Positions 5,117-8,965 of a stretch of 8,965 nt of DNA are shown one piece after another. The stretch's first letter is position 1, and the number at the start of each line of letters is the position of its first letter. Source of the stretch: Ferroglobus sp. Lineage in GTDB: Archaea; Halobacteriota; Archaeoglobi; Archaeoglobales; Archaeoglobaceae. A program made the position numbers and the translations under genes. Below the pieces are notes generated by a model. It was given only the letters and a program-made list of their open reading frames with translations, did no database searches and was not told the origin of the DNA. Where the stretch lies: assembly GCA_015523665.1 (NCBI GenBank), contig WAJX01000026.1, positions 1-8,965 of the forward strand, in the 5' to 3' direction.

Positions 5117-5844
5117 ACTTTCACCATCGAGTCCTTTAGCGAAAAAAGCAGAGATGAGAACTCCGGGAGGATTTTAAAGACTTCCATAGATATAAGAATT
5201 AAAGCTAACGTTGCAAGAGTTTTGGAGATTACATGATGTGCTACATAAAAACTATCCTCTCCAAACCACGAATAACTGTAAGCTGCAACTATGAAAACGT
5301 TCCTTAGTAAGTTTAAGATGTATATTATAGGAACTGATACAAGAAATGCTTTCATCTTTCTATCAAAGCTTGCTTTTATACCAAAGCTTATTCCGGCAAA
5401 TAAAGCTATACTTTCAATTCCAGTGCATGCTAAAATAATTTGCACGTATTTTCCATTATTCTCAATTATATCTGAAGAGAGATTAAAGTTAAAGCCAAAA
5501 ACTTTAGCTAAAATAACGGTTTGATATGCTACAACTTTGATTAACTCATCTTTTAGCCAAGAAAGTGCAAAAGTGAAATAGATGATAGCCGAGATGAATG
5601 CAAGAGATGTCAATTGAATATAAAGTTCCTCATTTTTATCCCTTAAGATAGTTAGCCCAAATATCGTAAAGATTGAAAAAGCAGCTATCATAACACCCAC
5701 ATTAAAATAATCTGAGATTTCAAGGTAATGTGGGACATTATAAAGCCAGAAAAAGGCAAACGTTATCCATGCCAAAGCACCTATAACTCTTTTTTTCGAT
5801 AATACGTATAGAAGCATTAATGCGATAGGTATTGTAGCTAACAT
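5092..5844 (-). CDS. Archaeosortase / exosortase family membrane transpeptidase
   Basis: With the start chosen here the protein has 250 residues and about eight membrane segments. It has the exosortase/archaeosortase catalytic signature: Cys in LACTGIESIALFAG (C140), Arg in LNLLRNVFI (R181) and His in VAHHVISKTL (H203 or H204). Archaeosortases cut a C-terminal tripartite signal (motif, membrane helix, basic cluster) from secreted proteins. In Haloferax, ArtA replaces the signal with a lipid anchor. Here the third residue is His, as in bacterial exosortases, rather than the Arg of ArtA. The subfamily (for example ArtD or ArtE) cannot be decided by eye. The frame extends 20 codons upstream to 5904, but that would overlap the divergent PHP gene and its promoter. 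MLATIPIALMLL at 5844 starts at the first membrane helix and has a TATA-like box about 24 bp upstream. It is first in an operon with asd and pssA. Confidence 0.85.
   Translation of the reverse strand: MLATIPIALMLLYVLSKKRVIGALAWITFAFFWLYNVPHYLEISDYFNVGVMIAAFSIFTIFGLTILRDKNEELYIQLTSLAFISAIIYFTFALSWLKDELIKVVAYQTVILAKVFGFNFNLSSDIIENNGKYVQIILACTGIESIALFAGISFGIKASFDRKMKAFLVSVPIIYILNLLRNVFIVAAYSYSWFGEDSFYVAHHVISKTLATLALILISMEVFKILPEFSSLLFSLKDSMVKVWSLQEKD
5117..5125 (-). promoter_or_regulatory. Shine-Dalgarno site of asd
   Basis: On the minus strand GGTGA (5125-5121) is followed by AAGT and then ATG. Operon-internal genes here use Shine-Dalgarno sites, whereas most first genes appear leaderless. Confidence 0.6.
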
Positions 5845-5854
5845 ATTGCCAAAG

Positions 5855-5862
5855 TATTTAAA
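5855..5862 (+). promoter_or_regulatory. TATA box of the PHP-Nudix-TFS operon
   Basis: CCAAAG (BRE-like) followed by TATTTAAA is centred about 25 bp before the GTG at 5884, predicting a leaderless transcript. It lies between the starts of the divergent archaeosortase and PHP genes, only three bases from the oppositely facing box. Confidence 0.45.
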
Positions 5863-5864
5863 TC

Positions 5865-5872
5865 TAAATAAA
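5865..5872 (-). promoter_or_regulatory. TATA box of the archaeosortase operon
   Basis: On the minus strand TTTATTTA is centred about 24 bp before the ATG at 5844. This supports the shorter archaeosortase start. The site interlocks with the PHP operon promoter, so the two complexes probably cannot assemble together. Confidence 0.4.
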
Positions 5873-5883
5873 CAATTTTTGGT

Positions 5884-6534
5884 GTGTATGATCTGCATAT
5901 TCACAGCGTTTATTCAGATGGTAAGGCAAAAATAGACGAAATAGCAAGAAAAGCTAAGGAGAGAGGTTTAAAAGTTATAGCAATTGTTGATCATTCAATT
6001 GAACATGAAAAAGGATTGACAACAAGAAAAGCTAAGTTGAGACAGATTGAAATAGAAAAGGCAATGGATAAGTATAATATAGAGATTCTCAGTGGAATTG
6101 AATGCGGTATACTTGAGAATGGAAAGATAGAAAAGCCAGATTTTGAGTTCGATATTATTATAGCTTCAATTCACAGCTATCTACCCTCAAAAGAGTATTA
6201 TGAAAGGATCTTTAAATGTATAGAAAATGAGGAAATAGACATTCTCGGACATCTTCATGCCAAGATGTTCTCGCTCAATGGTAGAGATGAGGAAAAAGAG
6301 CATAAATTGGTTGATATGTTGATAGAAAGTGGTGTAGCTTTGGAGATAAATTCTTATCATAACTCTCCTCCTCTCGACTTTCTATTGTTATGTAAGGAAA
6401 GCAAGATAAATTACTCCATAGGAAGTGATTCACATAGTATAGAGAGAGTTGGGGATATAAAATGGGCTGAAGAGAGAGCCAAGATTCTTAAAAAAGGTAG
6501 AAACTTTTTAAGAAGAAAGAAATTGAGGAGATGA
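5884..6534 (+). CDS. PHP-domain metal-dependent phosphoesterase
   Basis: This 216-residue protein is a single PHP domain with all expected metal ligands: DLHIHS at the N-terminus (H5, H7), D12, VDHS (D36, H37), GIECG (E73), SIHS (H97), GHLH (H123, H125), and GSDSHS (D182, H184). Such trinuclear-metal enzymes hydrolyse phosphomonoesters or nucleic-acid phosphodiesters. Relatives include histidinol phosphatase, the PolX PHP domain and small archaeal PHP phosphoesterases. The substrate cannot be told from sequence. The C-terminus is very basic (KKGRNFLRRKKLRR), which might favour a nucleic-acid substrate, but this is inference. The start is GTG at 5884: an in-frame stop lies just upstream, the frame then begins at the conserved DLHIHS strand, and a TATA box lies about 25 bp before it. 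It heads an operon with Nudix and TFS genes. The next gene begins 10 bases after its stop. Confidence 0.9.
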   Translation: MYDLHIHSVYSDGKAKIDEIARKAKERGLKVIAIVDHSIEHEKGLTTRKAKLRQIEIEKAMDKYNIEILSGIECGILENGKIEKPDFEFDIIIASIHSYLPSKEYYERIFKCIENEEIDILGHLHAKMFSLNGRDEEKEHKLVDMLIESGVALEINSYHNSPPLDFLLLCKESKINYSIGSDSHSIERVGDIKWAEERAKILKKGRNFLRRKKLRR

Positions 6535-6535
6535 T
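6527..6535 (+). promoter_or_regulatory. Shine-Dalgarno site of the Nudix gene
   Basis: GGAGATGAT, close to the archaeal consensus GGAGGTGAT, overlaps the stop codon of the PHP gene and ends 8 bases before the ATG at 6544. This links translation of the two genes. Confidence 0.55.
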
Positions 6536-6543
6536 ATAAGAGT

Positions 6544-6951
6544 ATGAAAGCTATAACAGTAACTGTTGATGCTGTCATTCCATATAAAGGTGGGATTGTC
6601 CTAATAAAAAGGAGGAAAGAACCTTTTAAGGATTTCTATGCTTTACCAGGAGGAATTGTTGAATATGGAGAGACTGTGGAGAGAGCTTTAATTAGAGAAG
6701 TTAAAGAGGAGACTGGATTAGATGTTGAAATACGCAAACTCGTTGGTATATATTCTGATCCGAAAAGAGATCCAAGAGGACATTTTATTTCGATATGCTT
6801 CATAGCCTTACCAAAGGGAGGTGATTTAAAAGCTGGTAATGATGCAAAAGAGGTTAGAATATTTAAACTTGGAAATCTCCCAAGATTAGCTTTCGATCAT
6901 GAGAAAATGATAAAAGATGCGGAGGTGTATTTGTTTGGAATTTTGCGATAG
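6544..6951 (+). CDS. Nudix hydrolase, probable ADP-ribose pyrophosphatase
   Basis: This 135-residue protein contains a perfect Nudix box beginning at G37: G-x5-E43-x7-R51-E52-x2-E55-E56-x-G58. It is preceded by FYALPGG and followed by YSDPKRDPRGHFIS (70-83). The SDPxRDPRGH element is shared with the characterised ADP-ribose pyrophosphatase of Methanocaldococcus jannaschii, which splits ADP-ribose to AMP and ribose 5-phosphate with Mg2+. The same activity is therefore likely here, though Nudix specificity is hard to read from sequence. The protein is cytoplasmic. Its ATG follows a Shine-Dalgarno site in the end of the PHP gene, and its last 17 bases overlap the TFS gene. From memory the Nudix-TFS adjacency also occurs in M. 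jannaschii, which suggests an old operon and not a chance pairing. Confidence 0.9.
   Translation: MKAITVTVDAVIPYKGGIVLIKRRKEPFKDFYALPGGIVEYGETVERALIREVKEETGLDVEIRKLVGIYSDPKRDPRGHFISICFIALPKGGDLKAGNDAKEVRIFKLGNLPRLAFDHEKMIKDAEVYLFGILR
6921..6927 (+). promoter_or_regulatory. Shine-Dalgarno site that sets the TFS start at TTG
   Basis: GGAGGTG is a full-strength Shine-Dalgarno match, placed 7 bases before the TTG at 6935. An upstream in-frame ATG (6917) lies before this site, so it cannot be served by it. Confidence 0.8.
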
Positions 6952-7240
6952 GTGTAAGAGTATAATGATATACCAAGGGGATAAAGCCATTTGTAGGAAA
7001 TGTGGATTTGAGAAAGAAGTTGGAGATGAGGAGATCGTTACAGTTACAAAAAAATCCAAAGAAGAAATTCCAATTATTGAGGGGGATGTAAAAACTCTAC
7101 CAACTACGCAGGTTTCCTGTCCAGCTTGTGGAAATAAAGAAGCTTTTTGGTGGCTTAGACAGCTCAGAGCAGCTGATGAAAGTGAAGTTAGATTCTTTAG
7201 ATGTACTAAATGTGGAAAAACTTGGAGAGAATATGATTAG
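6935..7240 (+). CDS. tfs: Transcription factor S (TFIIS-like RNA cleavage factor)
   Basis: This is a 101-residue archaeal TFS. The N-terminal zinc ribbon has Cys at 4, 7, 20 and 23 (FCDRC, CRKCG). A flexible linker (about 28-58) follows. The C-terminal ribbon has C62, C65, C90, C93, with the catalytic acidic pair D81-E82 in RAADES and the ending FFRCTKCGKTWREYD. TFS enters the secondary channel of RNA polymerase and stimulates cleavage of backtracked transcripts, in the manner of TFIIS and of Rpb9/RpoM subunits. The DE pair marks it as cleavage-active, unlike degenerate paralogues. TTG at 6935 is the best start: it follows GGAGGTG by 7 bases and gives the family's usual EFC beginning, whereas ATG 6917 would add six residues with two extra Cys. 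It overlaps the Nudix gene by 17 bases and ends the operon. Confidence 0.95.
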   Translation: MEFCDRCKSIMIYQGDKAICRKCGFEKEVGDEEIVTVTKKSKEEIPIIEGDVKTLPTTQVSCPACGNKEAFWWLRQLRAADESEVRFFRCTKCGKTWREYD

Positions 7241-7254
7241 TTAGTGTGATTAGT

Positions 7255-7284
7255 TATTATTATTTTTAGATTTTTAATTTTTAT
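7255..7284 (+). terminator. Poly-T terminator of the PHP-Nudix-TFS operon
   Basis: Three successive T5 tracts (7263-7267, 7271-7275, 7278-7282) begin about 20 bases after the TFS stop codon. Serial oligo-T runs are the usual archaeal stop signal. The stop-codon region itself carries a short direct repeat, TGATTAGTTA at 7234-7243 and 7247-7256. Confidence 0.55.
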
Positions 7285-7477
7285 ATAAATTAATTAGTAA
7301 TATATTCATAATTTATTTTAGTTATCTCATATTATTATTTTAAGTTATTAAATTTTATTTATATATTTTTTTTAATATAAAAAATATGTTGACTCAGTAG
7401 ACTTTAGTTAGACTTTGACACATTTTCGGTAGATATTACATACAGATTATAAGAATAGCATAATACAATATACACAT

Positions 7478-7511
7478 AAAATAAAAATATTACTATAATT
7501 ATAATATAGAT
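7478..7511 (-). terminator. Terminator of the DUF502 gene
   Basis: Just downstream of the stop codon on the minus strand is a weak AT hairpin (CTATA...TATAG, about 7495-7511), followed by TAATATTTTTATTTT. This matches a T-rich archaeal terminator. The remaining 7285-7477 spacer is AT-rich with no recognisable gene. Confidence 0.4.
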
Positions 7512-7515
7512 GTTA

Positions 7516-8094
7516 TCACAACTTTGAAAAGCCCCCAGAAATTATGATTTTCATAGCGTCTTCTACACTCATGTCAAGGAACGTAACTTCTTCTTTAGGA
7601 ACCAATAGGACTATTCCAGAAGTTGGATTCGGAGAGGTTGGAATAAAAACATTAATCAACTCTTTTTTCACAGCTTTACAAGCTTCTTCAACAGACTTGC
7701 CAGTTGTAAATCCAATAGCATATACACCTTTCCTAGGATATTCAATCAAAACGACACCCTTTATCTTTTCAGCCTCAGAAGTAAGCATAGCTTTTGTAGC
7801 CTCTTTCACAGCTTCATATATCGTCCTCAGAATTGGAATTTTTCTGAACGTATTTTCCAGATATTCAATTACTTTTTGTCCAAAAGCGAACCTTCCGATA
7901 ACACCCAAAAGGAGTATTATCGCTATTAAGAAGATCAACCCCATACCTGGGAAATATCCTATGAACTTCCCGGCTGTTTTAAGAAACAACCCTTCAAGAA
8001 AAGATATTGAATAGTATATTATTAACAATGTAGCGGATAGAGGTATGAAGATTAACAATCCTGTTATAAAGATACCCTTTAACTTTTCCCACAT
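7516..8094 (-). CDS. DUF502 family membrane protein
   Basis: This 192-residue protein has two N-terminal membrane helices (about 9-33 and 48-70) and a soluble C-terminal part. It has the features I know for DUF502: a Gly/Pro-containing first helix (GIFITGLLIFIPLSATLL), a RKIPILRTIYEAVKE segment (about 84-98), and the conserved end VFIPTSPNPTSGIVLLVPKEEV followed by LDMSVEDAMKIIISGG (about 149-189). The family is widespread in bacteria and archaea with no established biochemical role. The length is normal and no conserved part appears missing. The ATG at 8094 has a strong Shine-Dalgarno site (GAGGAGAT) four bases upstream, unlike the leaderless genes in the left half. It converges on the TFS operon and diverges from a small ORF, so no operon partner suggests a job. 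Confidence 0.9.
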   Translation of the reverse strand: MWEKLKGIFITGLLIFIPLSATLLIIYYSISFLEGLFLKTAGKFIGYFPGMGLIFLIAIILLLGVIGRFAFGQKVIEYLENTFRKIPILRTIYEAVKEATKAMLTSEAEKIKGVVLIEYPRKGVYAIGFTTGKSVEEACKAVKKELINVFIPTSPNPTSGIVLLVPKEEVTFLDMSVEDAMKIIISGGFSKL

Positions 8095-8098
8095 TTTT

Positions 8099-8106
8099 AT
8101 CTCCTC
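8099..8106 (-). promoter_or_regulatory. Shine-Dalgarno site of the DUF502 gene
   Basis: On the minus strand GAGGAGAT is followed by AAAA and the ATG at 8094. It indicates that this transcript has a leader, so its promoter should lie around 8130-8160, where I see no clear TATA box. Confidence 0.6.
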
Positions 8107-8258
8107 ATTAGTAAATTTTTTAATGTTTTATTATCATCAATGGATTGTGAATGTGTTATTAATGTAGTTAACCTTTCAGTAGCTTTGCTCAATATAAACT
8201 CATATAGGACTGAAACCTTAAACCCATAATATGAATAATTATTATAATATGAAAAAAA

Positions 8259-8266
8259 TTTAAATA
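8259..8266 (+). promoter_or_regulatory. BRE/TATA promoter of the 22-codon small ORF
   Basis: GAAAAAAA (BRE-like) is followed by TTTAAATA. Counting 26 bases from its centre puts transcription start at about 8288-8289, directly on the Shine-Dalgarno site AGGTGAT (8288-8294). The predicted leader is about ten bases. Confidence 0.5.
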
Positions 8267-8298
8267 GTTAATAATATTATTTTTTTTAGGTGATAACA

Positions 8299-8367
8299 AT
8301 GGAGAAGAGAAGGGAGAAGGAGATTGAAGAAGTTGTGAGATCAATAAGAGTATTTATGGGGGGTTAA
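8299..8367 (+). CDS. Small protein of 22 residues, unknown
   Basis: The ORF begins MEKRREKEIEEVV and ends RVFMGG before TAA at 8365-8367. It is preceded by AGGTGAT, the strongest form of the archaeal Shine-Dalgarno site, with a 4-base spacer, and by a good BRE/TATA promoter at the right distance. The peptide is highly charged at its N-terminus and would form an amphipathic helix with Ile/Val on one face. I recognise no family. It lies 42 bases upstream of the UbiA-type gene on the same strand, so it might be a leader or regulatory peptide for that gene or an independent small protein. The signals argue for real translation. The short length leaves room for chance. Confidence 0.45.
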   Translation: MEKRREKEIEEVVRSIRVFMGG

Positions 8368-8384
8368 TTTTATTATATATTGTT

Positions 8385-8392
8385 TTTATAAA
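8385..8392 (+). promoter_or_regulatory. Possible TATA box of the UbiA-type gene
   Basis: TTTATAAA is centred about 21 bp before the ATG at 8410, a little closer than usual. If it is used, the message is leaderless. Otherwise the gene is read from the small-ORF promoter at 8259. No Shine-Dalgarno site precedes 8410. Confidence 0.3.
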
Positions 8393-8409
8393 TTTAATAA
8401 TTTAATTTG

Positions 8410-8965
8410 ATGATAATTTTAAGAGTTGTAAGGGAATCTTTTAGACCATTAACAATTGCTTATCCAATCCCTATTTTTCCTGTTATTATTGGGTTAAACT
8501 CCACTGGAATTTATGGAGCGGTTATTGCAACTGTTATCAATTGGATCTTCTATCCTGCGATTAATTTATGGAATCATGTTAATGATGCTGAAGATGATTT
8601 TAAAGCCGGGAAGAATACACCTTTTTTAGATATGAAGGCTGTTGAAATTGCCATCTTTATAATCCTTCTATGTTATCTCATTTCTGGGTTTTTAGTATTC
8701 AAGCTTTCCAAATCTATCGGTTTTATCCTCTTTATAGTTTTAGCAATTATCACTTTTTTATATTCAGATAAAAAAATTACAAAAATTCGTTTGAAATCTC
8801 ATTATATTGGTGAATTATTAACTTATCTGATCTCTATCCCATTATACGGTTTGATGCTTTGGGATTTATCCTCTCCCGTTAATTTAAAGGGAGTTATATT
8901 AGCTATAACTCTAACACCGCTAGGGATTTCAACCGTCTTCTTAAAAGATTTAAAGGATATAAGAG
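8410..8965 (+). CDS. UbiA-family prenyltransferase, 3' part cut by window edge
   Basis: At least 185 codons are open from ATG 8410 to the window end with no stop. The product is an integral membrane protein with about five or six helices visible. The first Asp-rich motif is N55-x3-D59-x3-D63 (within NLWNHVNDAEDDFKAG), the prenyl-diphosphate/Mg2+ site of UbiA enzymes. YSDKKITKIRLK (118-129) stands where many members have YSxPPxRLK. The second Asp-rich motif, FLKDLKD (177-183), is just reached at the edge. Archaeal relatives include digeranylgeranylglyceryl phosphate synthase, which attaches the second isoprenoid chain of ether lipids, and quinone or heme prenyltransferases. The sequence seen does not settle which it is. 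An upstream in-frame TTG (8407) is possible, but ATG is preferred. Confidence 0.85.
   Translation, partial: MIILRVVRESFRPLTIAYPIPIFPVIIGLNSTGIYGAVIATVINWIFYPAINLWNHVNDAEDDFKAGKNTPFLDMKAVEIAIFIILLCYLISGFLVFKLSKSIGFILFIVLAIITFLYSDKKITKIRLKSHYIGELLTYLISIPLYGLMLWDLSSPVNLKGVILAITLTPLGISTVFLKDLKDIR

Noticed and set aside
7390..7430. Direct repeat TAGACTTT in the spacer after TFS
   Set aside because: It is two short copies with no further structure, which is not enough to call an element.
7544..8014. 156-codon plus-strand open frame
   Set aside because: It lies antisense to the DUF502 gene, which has clear family motifs and a Shine-Dalgarno site. The plus frame has low-complexity Ser/Ile-rich content and no start signals.
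8205..8222. CRISPR-repeat-like GGACTGAAAC
   Set aside because: It occurs once only, with no regularly spaced copies in the window.
8140..8229. 29-codon plus-strand frame starting MDCECVINVV
   Set aside because: There is no Shine-Dalgarno site or TATA box at a usable distance, and it overlaps the region needed for the DUF502 promoter.

Overview
The window is archaeal and probably comes from a thermophilic euryarchaeon. It carries archaeal transcription factor S, the archaeal ether-phospholipid head-group enzymes (a CDP-alcohol phosphotransferase of the PssA type and a short pyruvoyl decarboxylase), an archaeosortase and a UbiA-family prenyltransferase. It also has TATA/BRE-type promoters, very AT-rich spacers and Lys/Glu/Ile-rich proteins. 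The exact lineage cannot be fixed by eye. The Nudix-TFS pair and the CimA-like enzyme recall Methanococcales and Archaeoglobales, but the NifU-like, DUF151 and DUF502 proteins are not diagnostic.

Layout. Bases 1-787 have no intact gene. They hold what looks like decayed coding sequence on uncertain strand(s) and a bulged hairpin resembling an IS200/IS605-type end. Bases 788-2012 carry three single genes on the minus strand, each with its own TATA box about 27-29 bp before the ATG (leaderless style): an unknown zinc-ribbon protein, a NifU C-terminal-domain Fe-S protein, and a DUF151 bifunctional-nuclease-type protein. A 364-base spacer with small repeats follows. Bases 2377-3846 (minus) encode a LeuA/CimA/AksA-family acyl transferase, most likely (R)-citramalate synthase.

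Bases 3969-5844 (minus) form the most interesting unit: three overlapping genes transcribed in the order archaeosortase, archaetidylserine decarboxylase, archaetidylserine synthase. The last two make archaetidylethanolamine. The first is a Cys-Arg-His membrane transpeptidase of the exosortase superfamily. Together they look like a self-contained module that makes an aminophospholipid and attaches proteins to it. About 39 bp away, sharing an overlapping divergent promoter region, a plus-strand operon (5884-7240) encodes a PHP phosphoesterase, a Nudix ADP-ribose pyrophosphatase and transcription factor S. The last of these starts at a TTG supported by a strong Shine-Dalgarno site.

Bases 7241-7515 are a convergent terminator region. 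A DUF502 membrane protein (minus) follows. Then on the plus strand come a 22-codon small ORF with good promoter and ribosome-binding site, and a UbiA prenyltransferase that runs off the right edge.
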